Assembly: GCA_947630025.1 (NCBI GenBank) | Contig: CANRFZ010000012.1 | Span: 33,307 to 97,306, forward strand | DNA: 64,000 nucleotides | Direction of reading: 5' to 3' | Origin: an uncultured Lachnospiraceae bacterium | GTDB taxonomy: Bacteria > Bacillota > Clostridia > Lachnospirales > Lachnospiraceae | Shown here: positions 8,583-16,867 of the stretch, in pieces | How positions within the stretch are numbered: the first letter of the stretch is position 1 | How the letters are laid out: the number at the start of each line of letters is the position of its first letter | Notes under the pieces: model-generated | Databases searched by the model: none | Seen by the model: the letters and a program-made list of their open reading frames with translations, nothing else | What the model was told of the DNA's origin: nothing | Made by a program: the position numbers and the translations under genes

Positions 8583-9746
8583 ATGCACGTAGTATATGTG
8601 ACAACGGATTTTGTCGATAATGCGGGGCCGACAACGGGCCTGCCCAAATATCTGCTGCGGGTAGGACTCACGCTGCTGAAATGGGGGCATGAGGTGTCCG
8701 TCGTGACCTGTTCCAACCGGACGGTGGCTTATTCTTTCTATGGCATCGATGTGTACCGCGTCAGAAGGCCGCAGATCGTCAAGTACGGCAGCCAAGTGAA
8801 AGATACCTATGCCGCGTGCCAGCGGGACGGACATATTCTGAACTGCGCTTTACATGAGCTCGCCCGTAAAAAGAAGATCGATATCATACAGTATGCGAGC
8901 TTGTTCGGCACCGCCCACTGCCATGATCTGCCGGTTCCGGCAGTCATGCGGTTATCGTCGTATGCGTGTATGTGGCCTGTCCGGGGGCGGGAAACGGCGC
9001 AGAATACATTTGCCGAAATGGAAAGACTGGCATCCGAAAAATGCGATGCGGTATTCGGGCCGTCGTATGTGGTGGCCGACAGATTCCGGAGAGACATCCA
9101 CAGGCCCGTGGACGTGATCGAAACGCCGTTCGTGATGGAAAGCGGAGCGGACGACGATACATTGTATCGCGCCTTGTTATATGGGAAAAGATACGTCTTT
9201 TTTTACGGAACTTTGGTGGAATATAAAGGGCTCGGCGTCATCGCACAGACCGTTTACGACCTGCTTTGCCGGGACAGAAGCCTGTTTTTTGTCCTGATCG
9301 GCGATGGAGATACCGGTCTGGTTGATGCGGTCAGAGCCGCGGCAAAAGAGTTTTCCGACCGGGTGATTTACCATCATGCCGTGGGATTTCCGCAGTTAAA
9401 ACCTATCATCAGAAATGCGCAGGCGGTGGTACTGCCGTCGCTGATGGAAAATTTCGCAAATGCCTGCGTCGAATCCATGGCGCTGGGACAGATCGTGATA
9501 GGAACGGAAGGCGTCAGTTTTGAACAACTGATTACGGACGGTGTGAGCGGCTTCCTGTGCAGGCCCGGCGACGCGGGATCGCTGCTTCATGCCATACGCA
9601 GGGCATTGGAACTGCCGGAGGAGCAGAAAGCCGCCATCAGAGAGAAAGCGCGGGAGCGCACAGAACTGCTTGCGCCTGAGCGTGTGGTTCGTCAGCTGGA
9701 AGCGTACTATGAGCAGATCATCAGACAGAAGCGTTCGGAGGTGTAA
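8583..9746 (+). CDS. Glycosyltransferase family 4
   Basis: A 387-residue GT-B enzyme. It opens with MHVVYVTTDFVDNAGPTTGLPKYL, seen here only as the usual first strand plus Gly-rich acceptor-side loop. Near residue 205 comes VFFYGTLVEYKGLGVI, the start of the donor domain, then VLIGDGD near 238 and PSLMENFANACVESMALG near 284, with the E-x-x-x-x-E-x-x-A pattern of GT4 retaining transferases. It probably adds one sugar to a lipid-linked or polymer acceptor on the cytoplasmic side of the membrane. It starts 10 bases after the previous stop, and the next gene follows within 2 bases. Confidence 0.85.
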   Translation: MHVVYVTTDFVDNAGPTTGLPKYLLRVGLTLLKWGHEVSVVTCSNRTVAYSFYGIDVYRVRRPQIVKYGSQVKDTYAACQRDGHILNCALHELARKKKIDIIQYASLFGTAHCHDLPVPAVMRLSSYACMWPVRGRETAQNTFAEMERLASEKCDAVFGPSYVVADRFRRDIHRPVDVIETPFVMESGADDDTLYRALLYGKRYVFFYGTLVEYKGLGVIAQTVYDLLCRDRSLFFVLIGDGDTGLVDAVRAAAKEFSDRVIYHHAVGFPQLKPIIRNAQAVVLPSLMENFANACVESMALGQIVIGTEGVSFEQLITDGVSGFLCRPGDAGSLLHAIRRALELPEEQKAAIREKARERTELLAPERVVRQLEAYYEQIIRQKRSEV

Positions 9747-9748
9747 TT

Positions 9749-10969
9749 GTGGAGAAAGAGCCGCTTGTTTCCGTTATCATTCCGATGTATAACAGGGCCG
9801 GAACGATCAGAAGGGCGATCGACAGTGTTCTCCGGCAGACTTATCGGAATATCGAGCTTATTGTCATAGATGATGCGTCCACGGACAACTCTGTGCAGAT
9901 CGTGCAGGAATATGCAGAGAGCAGGCTCCGTCTGATCATCCTGCCGCGGAATGCGGGTGCGGCGCGGGCGAGGAATGCCGGGATGAAGGCGGCCCAAGGG
10001 GAATATATCGCGTTTCAGGACAGCGACGACGAGTGGCTTCCCGACAAGATCCGCATCCAGATGGAGTATATGCTACGGGAGGGCTTTTTGGTTTCGTTCT
10101 GCCCCTATCTTCTCGTGCTGGACGACGCCACCGTCCGGATATGGCCGGCGGAGAACGTGATACGGCTGATCAAGGAGCGGGGCGCGGGTGTGGTTCTGCC
10201 AAATCAAAATGTCATCGGAACTCCTACGCTGGTCATGCACCGGGAGGTTATGGACAGAATCGGCTATTTTGACGAAGACTTTTCCAGCATAGAAGATTAT
10301 GACTATGCGATCCGCATCGCCAAGGAATACAAGGTGGGCTTTTGGGAAGAGCCCCTGATGAAAGCCTACAGGCAGGAAGTGAGTCTGACCACCGATCAAA
10401 AGACCTACAGGGAGAGCGCCCAAAAGCTGATTGTCAAACATAGCGATTATATGGATGCGGAGGACAGAATCAGGGGAACGCAGCTTTTCCACACGATGCG
10501 GTATGAGGAGGAATTTGAGCCGGAATACCGCGGGTTCCGCGAGGCGTACAGTAAAGGGGATGCGGACAGGCAGCGGTATTTTGATGAAGTTCTCCTGAAA
10601 AATCTGGCGAAAGCGTATATCAGACTAAAAAGAGTCACGGCCTATCAGAGGGCCGTCAGGCTGCGGAATCTGCGCACCGGGCAGTTTGCCATATACGGAA
10701 CCGGCAAAATCGGCAGAGAGATTTACGGCAGATTAAAGCAGCGCCGTCTGCTGCCGCGGTTCTTTCTGGTGAGCAGCTATGGCGGCGGTACGGAGCGCAT
10801 TTTAGACGGAATCCCGGTACGGGAGCTTGCGGAGATCGCGGATCGGGGAACGGAGATTATCGTGGCGGTGTCTCTGGAAACGCAGGAGGCGATCCTGCGA
10901 AATCTCCGCCAAGGAGGATTTGAAAACTACTTTATTCTGGATGATCCGGAGGAGCTGGACAAGTATTGA
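9749..10969 (+). CDS. Glycosyltransferase family 2 with C-terminal Rossmann-like module
   Basis: It starts with GTG at 9749, two bases after the previous stop, so it is translationally coupled. The N-terminal GT-A domain (about 1-230) has VSVIIPMYNRAGTIRRAIDS, DDASTDNS near 42 and QDSDDEW near 90 (the D-x-D metal/donor site). After a helical middle, residues 310-406 form a second domain, FAIYGTGKIGREIYGRLK with later IIVAVSLETQEAIL. This is the same small Rossmann-like module seen in four other proteins of the island. GT2 plus this tail is a two-domain arrangement; the tail may bind a nucleotide-sugar or NAD. Sugar specificity cannot be read from sequence. Confidence 0.82.
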   Translation: MEKEPLVSVIIPMYNRAGTIRRAIDSVLRQTYRNIELIVIDDASTDNSVQIVQEYAESRLRLIILPRNAGAARARNAGMKAAQGEYIAFQDSDDEWLPDKIRIQMEYMLREGFLVSFCPYLLVLDDATVRIWPAENVIRLIKERGAGVVLPNQNVIGTPTLVMHREVMDRIGYFDEDFSSIEDYDYAIRIAKEYKVGFWEEPLMKAYRQEVSLTTDQKTYRESAQKLIVKHSDYMDAEDRIRGTQLFHTMRYEEEFEPEYRGFREAYSKGDADRQRYFDEVLLKNLAKAYIRLKRVTAYQRAVRLRNLRTGQFAIYGTGKIGREIYGRLKQRRLLPRFFLVSSYGGGTERILDGIPVRELAEIADRGTEIIVAVSLETQEAILRNLRQGGFENYFILDDPEELDKY

Positions 10970-10993
10970 AGCATGACAGAGAAAGGCAGTCAC

Positions 10994-11707
10994 ATGAATA
11001 TCGCTATGATTATCGCGGGCGGTGCGGGCAGCAGGATGCACCAGGATATCCCCAAACAGTTTTTGACCGTAAATGAAAAACCGGTCATTGTCTATACGCT
11101 GGAGGTTTTTCAGAAACACCCGGCGGTGGACGAGATTATTGTCGTCTGCATCGAGGGGTGGGAACAGATCTTGTGGGCCTATATCCGGCAGTTTAATCTC
11201 TCTAAGGTGACTGCGGTGGTTCCCGGCGGCGACTGCGGACAGGCGTCGATCTACAACGGGCTTGCGGCGCTGGAGCCGAACCATGAGGCGGAGGACATTG
11301 TCCTGATCCATGACGCGATCCGTCCGATGGTCTCCGAGGAGATTATCTCCGACTGCATCAATACCACGATCGAGCATGGGTGCGCGGTGGCGTGCATCCC
11401 CTGTGCGGAGGCGATGCTGGTGACGGAAGATCAGGAGAGTTCCGGGCGTATTTTTACACGGGAAAATCTTAAGAGAACCCAGACGCCGCAGGGATTCAAA
11501 ATCGGGCAGCTTCTGGAAGTGCACAGGAGGGCCAGACAGCAGGGAATCGTCAATTCGGTGGCGTCCTGCACCCTGATGGTGGAGATGGGCGAAAAGGTTT
11601 ATTTTTCCAAGGGTTCGGAAAAAAACCTGAAGCTGACCACCGTGGAGGACATCGATATTTTTAAGGCGCTGCTGCTCGCCAAGCGCGCCGAATGGCTGAA
11701 GGAATAG
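10994..11707 (+). CDS. IspD/TarI-family cytidylyltransferase (CDP-polyol synthesis)
   Basis: A 237-residue nucleotidyltransferase. GGAGSRM at residues 9-15 is the CTP-binding loop, followed by PKQFL; HDAIRP near 106 and TQTPQGF near 163 are family signatures. ATG 10994 is preferred over ATG 10973 because AAAGG precedes it and the protein then begins with the first strand. A separate ispD lies at 61.1 kb, so this copy is more likely a ribitol- or other polyol-phosphate cytidylyltransferase (TarI-like) feeding the TagF-like and LicD-like transferases. The neighbouring SDR recalls the IspD-SDR pairing of CDP-ribitol enzymes such as Bcs1/Acs1; that link is inference. Confidence 0.8.
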   Translation: MNIAMIIAGGAGSRMHQDIPKQFLTVNEKPVIVYTLEVFQKHPAVDEIIVVCIEGWEQILWAYIRQFNLSKVTAVVPGGDCGQASIYNGLAALEPNHEAEDIVLIHDAIRPMVSEEIISDCINTTIEHGCAVACIPCAEAMLVTEDQESSGRIFTRENLKRTQTPQGFKIGQLLEVHRRARQQGIVNSVASCTLMVEMGEKVYFSKGSEKNLKLTTVEDIDIFKALLLAKRAEWLKE

Positions 11708-11713
11708 CGGCAT

Positions 11714-12742
11714 ATGGAATACATGGAGAACAAACTGTACGCCGCCGATATTGCGACTGCGGCGGAACAGACGCGGCATATGGAATATTTTGCCGGCAGG
11801 CGGATATGGATTCTGGGCGCGTCCGGGCTGATCGGTTCTTTCCTCACGGACTGTCTGTTGTATGCGGACCGCGTCGGAGGGCTGGATCTGCATATCTGTG
11901 CGGTGGGAAGGAGCAGGGAGCGTCTGGAGAGACGTTTCGGGCCGGAGACGGCGCGCCTGCGCTATGTGGAGCAGGATGTCAGCACATGGGAGACGGATGC
12001 GCGCGCCGACGTCATCATCCACGGCGCGGGTTACGCCTATCCGACGGCGTTCCGCATAAGGCCCGTGGAGACGATGCTGGCGAATATACGCGGCCTGCAG
12101 AATGTGATGGAGACAGCCGGACGTAACGAGGGATGCCGCGTCGTGTATCTCTCCTCCGGGGAAGCGCAGGAACAGATCGACCATCTGACGGTGAGAGCCT
12201 GCTACCCGATGGGCAAAAAAGCTGCGGAAACGCTCTGTATGGCCTACGGGCAGGAGTATGGCACGGATGTTGTCATAGTGCGGCCCTGCCATACGTTCGG
12301 CCCCAACGTGACAGACCGGGATAACCGGGCTGCGGCGCAGTTTATCGCGAAGGCTGCCGCCGGCGAGGATATCGTACTCCATAGCGCCGGGGAGCAGAGA
12401 CGTTCCTATGCGTATGTGGCGGACTGCGTTTCGGGGATTCTGACGGCAGCCGCGTGCGGGCAGGCGGGACAGCTATACGGAGCCGCCTCGGACGAAGTCT
12501 GCTCGATCCGGCAGTTCGCAGGAATGTGCGCGGAGGCGGCGGGCGGACAGGTGGTTTTTCGGGATGCGGATGAGACGGAACGGGCGGAGGCATCCCCGAT
12601 CCGGGAGCAGATCATCGACAATACGGAACTGAAGCGGCTGGGCTGGCGTCCCGTCTTCTCCCTGCGCAGCGGGATTGCACATTCCATAGCGGTTCGGAGA
12701 GGGATGCAGGGCGGTATGGGAAGCGAAAACGCGCGGGAGTAA
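11714..12742 (+). CDS. NAD(P)-dependent extended SDR, sugar epimerase/dehydratase family
   Basis: A 342-residue extended short-chain dehydrogenase/reductase. The N-terminal cofactor loop is GASGLIG (residues 35-41). VIIHGAGYAYP near 99 is the usual strand after it, YLSSGEA near 146 carries the active-site Ser region, and Y-P-M-G-K near 164 is the YxxxK catalytic pair. YAYVADCVSGI near 233 matches the substrate-side motif of nucleotide-sugar epimerases. It sits between a cytidylyltransferase and a LicD gene, each 6 bases away, so it probably acts on a sugar or CDP-polyol precursor in the same pathway. Substrate unknown. Confidence 0.82.
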   Translation: MEYMENKLYAADIATAAEQTRHMEYFAGRRIWILGASGLIGSFLTDCLLYADRVGGLDLHICAVGRSRERLERRFGPETARLRYVEQDVSTWETDARADVIIHGAGYAYPTAFRIRPVETMLANIRGLQNVMETAGRNEGCRVVYLSSGEAQEQIDHLTVRACYPMGKKAAETLCMAYGQEYGTDVVIVRPCHTFGPNVTDRDNRAAAQFIAKAAAGEDIVLHSAGEQRRSYAYVADCVSGILTAAACGQAGQLYGAASDEVCSIRQFAGMCAEAAGGQVVFRDADETERAEASPIREQIIDNTELKRLGWRPVFSLRSGIAHSIAVRRGMQGGMGSENARE

Positions 12743-12748
12743 GAGGCG

Positions 12749-13960
12749 ATGGGGAAATTTTACATCAAGAGCATGATCGGCGAGGTCGCGTCGGGAATCA
12801 GTCGGCTGATCGAACAGAATGTCATCCGACATGACAGGCGTGTCATCCTGTACGGACTGGACAGATATGCGTTCGCGATGCGCACGATTCTGGCCAATCT
12901 GGGGTTTCACAATGTGGAGTGCTATCTGTCCGACGACGAGGCGGCGGTCATCGCCGTGCAGCGGGATATCGAGAATTTCAGGTGCCGGTTTCTCAACACG
13001 TCGCAGGAACTGATCCGGGCGGCTATGGTAACGGAGCGTTTGTGCCCGTTTGACGATGGGGCGCTGATCCTCATAGCGTCGGCGGATTACGGACAAATCC
13101 GGGAGCGGCTGGAAAAGCTGGGATACCGTGAGGAGATCCATTTTTACAAAGTCTGTGATTTCGCAGATCCTGAGCTTCGGGCGATGACTGCGGGCGCGGC
13201 GGAGATGACGCTTCGCGAGATACAGGATATCCTCAAGGGGATATTGGCCTATGTGGACGGCCTGTGCGCGCAGCATCATCTGCGGTACTGGGTCTGCGGC
13301 GGCACGTTATTGGGAACGGCCCGCCACCGGGGATTTATTCCATGGGATGACGACGCGGATATCTTTATGCCGTGGCAGGATTATCTGCGGTTCTTCGCAC
13401 TTTTCCAAGAGACGGAGCGCTTCACGGCGCTGGGGATGGGAACCGGGGAGGTCAACGACTTCTGCGATCCTTTTGCCAAGATCGCGGATAAGAGGACGCT
13501 GCTCATAGAGGATATCGGCACCGTCAAAAAAATAAATCCGCTGGCGCTGGATGTGTTCCCGCTGGTGGGGATGCCCGCCGACGCCGAACAGAGGAAGTTG
13601 TTCTTTGCGCAGTATCAGGAGCTGAACCGGTCGATCTGGCAGGATTTTTATGCCAATAATGGTGATCCGTCGGTGTTTGCCGGATGGTACCGGAAACAGA
13701 GGGAGTATCTGGGCCAGTATGATTTTGATGCGTCGGAATGGGTGGGCGTGCTGGGTACGGCATACGGAGAGCGGGATTGTACCGGACGCGGCGTATATGA
13801 CACCACTGTCAGAATGCCGTTTGAAGATATCGAAGTGAATGTTCCCGCGGGATACCGGGAGTATCTTGACAACCTGTACGGCAGAGACTGGATGAGTCTT
13901 CCGGAGGAAAGCAAAAGACATTCTCATCACAATGTGGTTTCTTTCTGGCGTCCTGTATAA
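12749..13960 (+). CDS. LicD-family phosphotransferase with N-terminal Rossmann-like module
   Basis: A 403-residue protein. Residues 1-135 contain VILYGLDRYAFAMRTILANL and LILIASADYGQI, a version of the Rossmann-like module shared across this island. The LicD domain begins near residue 150, with WVCGGTLLGTARHRGF (182-197) followed by I-P-W-D-D-D-A-D, the metal-binding block of LicD/fukutin-type transferases. Family members move phosphocholine, phosphoglycerol or phosphoribitol from a CDP-linked donor onto glycans. With two cytidylyltransferases nearby, a CDP-polyol donor is the simplest hypothesis. A GAGG lies close to the ATG and GGGAG further upstream. A 280-base gap with a multi-hairpin element follows. 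Confidence 0.85.
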   Translation: MGKFYIKSMIGEVASGISRLIEQNVIRHDRRVILYGLDRYAFAMRTILANLGFHNVECYLSDDEAAVIAVQRDIENFRCRFLNTSQELIRAAMVTERLCPFDDGALILIASADYGQIRERLEKLGYREEIHFYKVCDFADPELRAMTAGAAEMTLREIQDILKGILAYVDGLCAQHHLRYWVCGGTLLGTARHRGFIPWDDDADIFMPWQDYLRFFALFQETERFTALGMGTGEVNDFCDPFAKIADKRTLLIEDIGTVKKINPLALDVFPLVGMPADAEQRKLFFAQYQELNRSIWQDFYANNGDPSVFAGWYRKQREYLGQYDFDASEWVGVLGTAYGERDCTGRGVYDTTVRMPFEDIEVNVPAGYREYLDNLYGRDWMSLPEESKRHSHHNVVSFWRPV

Positions 13961-13988
13961 GATTGTGGATGAAGTTAAGGTTGTGCGG

Positions 13989-14140
13989 CTGGTATCAAAG
14001 GGGCTGCCGCTAAGCGGCATAGACATCTTGCACAAGAAATCAGCATGGCAAGCTAGCTTGCCAGATGATTTTTGTGCAAGATACACGCATCACTCCGTGA
14101 TGCGTGCCCTTTGATACCAGTATCCAGTATCCAGTATCCA
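13989..14140 (+). repeat. Nested multi-hairpin element with trailing 7-bp repeats
   Basis: An outer stem (CTGGTATCAAAGGGGC at 13989 with GCCCTTTGATACCAG ending at 14120; one bulged G) encloses three arms. Arm 1 is GCCGC-TAA-GCGGC (14006-14018). Arm 2 is ATCTTGCACAA with TTGTGCAAGAT (14025-14082), enclosing the 18-base palindrome at 14046-14063. Arm 3 is CACGCATCAC-TCC-GTGATGCGTG (14084-14106). The whole folds as a multi-arm junction in RNA or as a cruciform in DNA. It is followed by CCAGTAT three times (14117-14137). No T-run, so it is not a simple terminator. It fills most of the 279-base gap between licD and the epimerase-like gene; I see no gene in it. Confidence 0.7.
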
Positions 14141-14239
14141 CCGGAAACCCCGGCGGACACACATTTTCGTCATTGTCTGTACAGAGAACATCACAGGCAG
14201 TCCTGTAAAATACAAATGTTCTCAGAATGGGGATCGATT

Positions 14240-14902
14240 ATGGAATTTGAATTGATGGCGTCCATGATGTGCGCCGATTATGGAAATCTGGAAAGGGAAG
14301 TCAGAAATCTGGAAAAGGGAGGCATAGACTCTTTTCACATCGATATTATGGACGGGCGCTACGTACCGAACTATGCGATGTCGCTCAACGATATGCGCTA
14401 TATAGCAAGCGCCACGGACAGGCCGCTGGACGTGCACCTGATGGTGGAACATCCCAACAACACGATAGCGTTATTTCTGGAAAATCTGCGCAGCGGTGAC
14501 ACGGTATACATCCATCCGGAGGCAGAATACCATCCGTCCACTACGCTGCAGAAAATCATCAACGCGGGCATGGTGCCGGGGATCGCGATCAATCCGGGCA
14601 CCAGCATAGAGACCATTATGGAGATGCTCCAGATCGTCAGAAAGGTGCTGGTCATGTCTGTCAATCCGGGAAATGCAGGCCAGATGTATCTGCCGTATGT
14701 GGGCAATAAAATTCTGAAACTCCTCGCCATGAAGGAAGAAATGGGCTTCGAGATTTATTGGGACGGCGCCTGCGGCGCGGACAAGATCCAAGCCTATGCG
14801 CCCAAGGGCGTAAAGGGGTTTGTGCTGGGCACGACGCTTCTGTTCGGCAAGAAAGAGCCGTATGAAGTGACGTTAAAGAACATACGGAACATGAAATTTT
14901 AA
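14240..14902 (+). CDS. Ribulose-phosphate 3-epimerase-like TIM-barrel protein
   Basis: A 220-residue protein of normal epimerase length. It keeps the key sites: Ser/Cys-x-Asp near the start (SMMCADYGNL), FHIDIMDGRYVPN near 33 (metal His and Asp), LDVHLMVEHP near 62 (second His), VMSVNPGNAGQ near 137 and W-D-G-A-C near 174 where the usual V-D-G-G-I stands, retaining the catalytic Asp. The altered last motif and its place inside a glycan island suggest a specialised epimerase for a pentulose or other sugar phosphate rather than the housekeeping enzyme. It lies just upstream of a second cytidylyltransferase, so a CDP-pentose or CDP-pentitol route is plausible but unproven. Confidence 0.82.
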   Translation: MEFELMASMMCADYGNLEREVRNLEKGGIDSFHIDIMDGRYVPNYAMSLNDMRYIASATDRPLDVHLMVEHPNNTIALFLENLRSGDTVYIHPEAEYHPSTTLQKIINAGMVPGIAINPGTSIETIMEMLQIVRKVLVMSVNPGNAGQMYLPYVGNKILKLLAMKEEMGFEIYWDGACGADKIQAYAPKGVKGFVLGTTLLFGKKEPYEVTLKNIRNMKF

Positions 14903-14944
14903 CCGCGGATGCGGTGAGGCGGATATGCCGGAAAGTCGGTCAAT

Positions 14945-15667
14945 ATGAATGTGGCGTTACTTTTGTCCGGGGGAACCGGAACACGGATCGGATCGGACAT
15001 ACCGAAACAGTATATGGAGGCAGGGGGCAGGCCGATCATCGTGTACTGCATGGAGACGCTTTTTCTGCACTGCGGAATCGACGCGGTGCAGATTGTCGCG
15101 GACGGACCGTGGCGGGAACTGCTCCTTGGGTGGGTGGAAACGCTTGCAGACGGAAAATGTCCGTCGGCAAAGGATAAATTCCGGGGATTCTCGAACCCCG
15201 GCGCCAACAGGCAGCTCTCTATCTGTAATGGGCTGGCGGATATCCGGCAGTATGCGGAGGAAACGGATTATGTCCTGATCCATGACGCGGCCAGACCGAG
15301 GTTGTCGGAGCAGCTGATAACGGCGTGTCTGGACGCCGTCAGAGGACATGACGGCGTGCTCCCGGTGCTGCCGATGAAAGATACCGTCTACAGGAGCGGC
15401 GACGGCGCCACCATCACGTCTCTGGTGGACAGGGAGCAGATCTACGCAGGGCAGGCGCCGGAACTGTTCCGGCTGGGCCCCTATGATGCGGCGAACCGTG
15501 CGCTGCTGCCGGACAGAATACGGACGATCCACGGCTCCACCGAACCGGCGGTGCTGGCAGGCATGGATATTGCCATGATTCCGGGGGACGAGGAAAACTT
15601 TAAGATTACCACCGCCGCGGATCTGGCCAGATTCCGGGAACTTACGTCGCATCTACAACATAGCTGA
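14945..15667 (+). CDS. Second IspD/TarI-like cytidylyltransferase of the island
   Basis: A 240-residue protein with the CTP loop LSGGTGTRIGSDIPKQY (residues 7-23), HDAARPR near 116 and the C-terminal strand KITTAADL. The middle differs from the copy at 10994: it carries an insert around residues 75-90, and Q-A-P-E-L-F replaces the usual T-P-Q-x-F. This divergence implies a different substrate. It stands 42 bases behind the epimerase-like gene. Together with the first copy and the ispD at 61.1 kb, three family members occur in one window, so at least two are likely devoted to activated polyols or sugar acids for surface glycan assembly. Confidence 0.78.
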   Translation: MNVALLLSGGTGTRIGSDIPKQYMEAGGRPIIVYCMETLFLHCGIDAVQIVADGPWRELLLGWVETLADGKCPSAKDKFRGFSNPGANRQLSICNGLADIRQYAEETDYVLIHDAARPRLSEQLITACLDAVRGHDGVLPVLPMKDTVYRSGDGATITSLVDREQIYAGQAPELFRLGPYDAANRALLPDRIRTIHGSTEPAVLAGMDIAMIPGDEENFKITTAADLARFRELTSHLQHS

Positions 15668-15714
15668 TACGCGCGATGCCGCGATAGGGCATCGGAAATC
15701 GGAAAGGAAAAAGG

Positions 15715-16734
15715 ATGGAAAAGGAAATTGTTTTGAGCATCTGCGTCTCCGCTTACAACAGGAAGGAGATGACCTGCCGGAATATCAAAAAGATGCTGCG
15801 TTATCCGGGAGAGGATATCGAGATCATTGTAAGCGATAACGCCTCTGAGGACGGCACTTACGAGGCGCTGCAGCAGATAGAAGACGGACGGCTGCGGATA
15901 TACCGCAACGAAGTCAATATCGGACTGGGCGGGAACTCACTCCGGCTGATGGCCTACGCGCGCGGCAAATATGTGACTATTATCAATGAGCGGGACTGGA
16001 TGGACCCGGTGGGGATCAAGAGCTTTGTGAAGCGGTATCGGGACAGTGACTGCGATTTTATACTGGCATCCTATGAAACGCCCGAGGAGTTCGCCAAATA
16101 TAAGGATTCCGTTGAAGGACACACTTTTTTGGGCATTTACTACTGTCATCCGGGATCACAGATCGTCAGACGGTGCGTTTACGAGGAGCTGAATGCGCTG
16201 ATCGGGCAGATGGCTCTAAGCGACTTTACGGCGGAGCGGCAGGGTGATCTCGGCGCGCGCAGGATGGCGGCGTGGATCTATGCGCCTAAGTGGGACTCCC
16301 ATAAGCAGATCATCAGAATGCCTCTCGGAAGGCAGCTTGCGCGGATCGAGCAGCTGCGCGGGACAGTCAGCAACGACAAAATTTATTTTACGCCGGAGTC
16401 CAGACTATACCGGTTCAAATTATATCTGGACAACGGCTATATCAGGGAGACGGACAGAGAGGCGTATTTTGCCGGATCTTACCGGTGCAACGTCCACTGT
16501 GCATTGACTGATTTTTTCTATGCCAGAAAAGATCCGTCCCTTCTTGCCCGTTATCACTATGTGCCGGATAAGTCCGTATGCTGGATCGGGGTGGCCGTGA
16601 AGTTTTATCTGGCTGCTTTGGCAGCGCTGAGAGAAAAAAAACTGTGCTCTGTGAAGCTGGCCGCCGCATTGGGCGCAATTACGGCGGAAGAATACCTGAG
16701 CCTGATCCGCGTGATTGCGCGGGATCGCCGTTAG
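15715..16734 (+). CDS. Glycosyltransferase family 2
   Basis: A 339-residue GT-A protein preceded by GGAAAGGAAAAAGG. It opens with LSICVSAYNRKEMTCRNIKK and has SDNASEDGTYEAL near 40. The metal-binding region appears as INERDWMD near 90, so the expected D-x-D is E-R-D, a noticeable deviation. The C-terminal 150 residues are helical, and a hydrophobic stretch (WIGVAVKFYLAALAAL) lies near 285. It is the last gene of the glycan island; a new promoter follows. A small hairpin (CGATGCC with GGGCATCG, 15674-15694) lies in the gap before it. Substrate unknown. Confidence 0.75.
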   Translation: MEKEIVLSICVSAYNRKEMTCRNIKKMLRYPGEDIEIIVSDNASEDGTYEALQQIEDGRLRIYRNEVNIGLGGNSLRLMAYARGKYVTIINERDWMDPVGIKSFVKRYRDSDCDFILASYETPEEFAKYKDSVEGHTFLGIYYCHPGSQIVRRCVYEELNALIGQMALSDFTAERQGDLGARRMAAWIYAPKWDSHKQIIRMPLGRQLARIEQLRGTVSNDKIYFTPESRLYRFKLYLDNGYIRETDREAYFAGSYRCNVHCALTDFFYARKDPSLLARYHYVPDKSVCWIGVAVKFYLAALAALREKKLCSVKLAAALGAITAEEYLSLIRVIARDRR

Positions 16735-16765
16735 GCGGGATTTGGGAGAAAGCGTGAAACCGCCC

Positions 16766-16794
16766 TTGCAACTTTGCTCATTTTGTTATATGAT
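16766..16794 (+). promoter_or_regulatory. Sigma-A-like promoter
   Basis: TTGCAA (16766-16771), a 17-bp spacer and TATGAT (16789-16794) stand ahead of the small membrane-protein gene, marking a transcription unit separate from the glycan island. Confidence 0.6.
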
Positions 16795-16867
16795 AATCCT
16801 ATATTTTTACGAAGCGTCCGGCACATCACAGGGCGCGGAAGAATCGTGATTTTCGGAGGTGTCTTAG

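Noticed and set aside
10802..12382. Minus-strand open frame of 526 codons opposite the GT2, cytidylyltransferase and SDR genes
   Set aside because: It runs antisense to three clearly recognisable genes and has no family motif or ribosome-binding site; long antisense frames are common in GC-rich DNA.
13989..14120. Multi-hairpin element as an ordinary transcription terminator
   Set aside because: No poly-T follows any stem, and the arms enclose each other in a way not seen in simple terminators.
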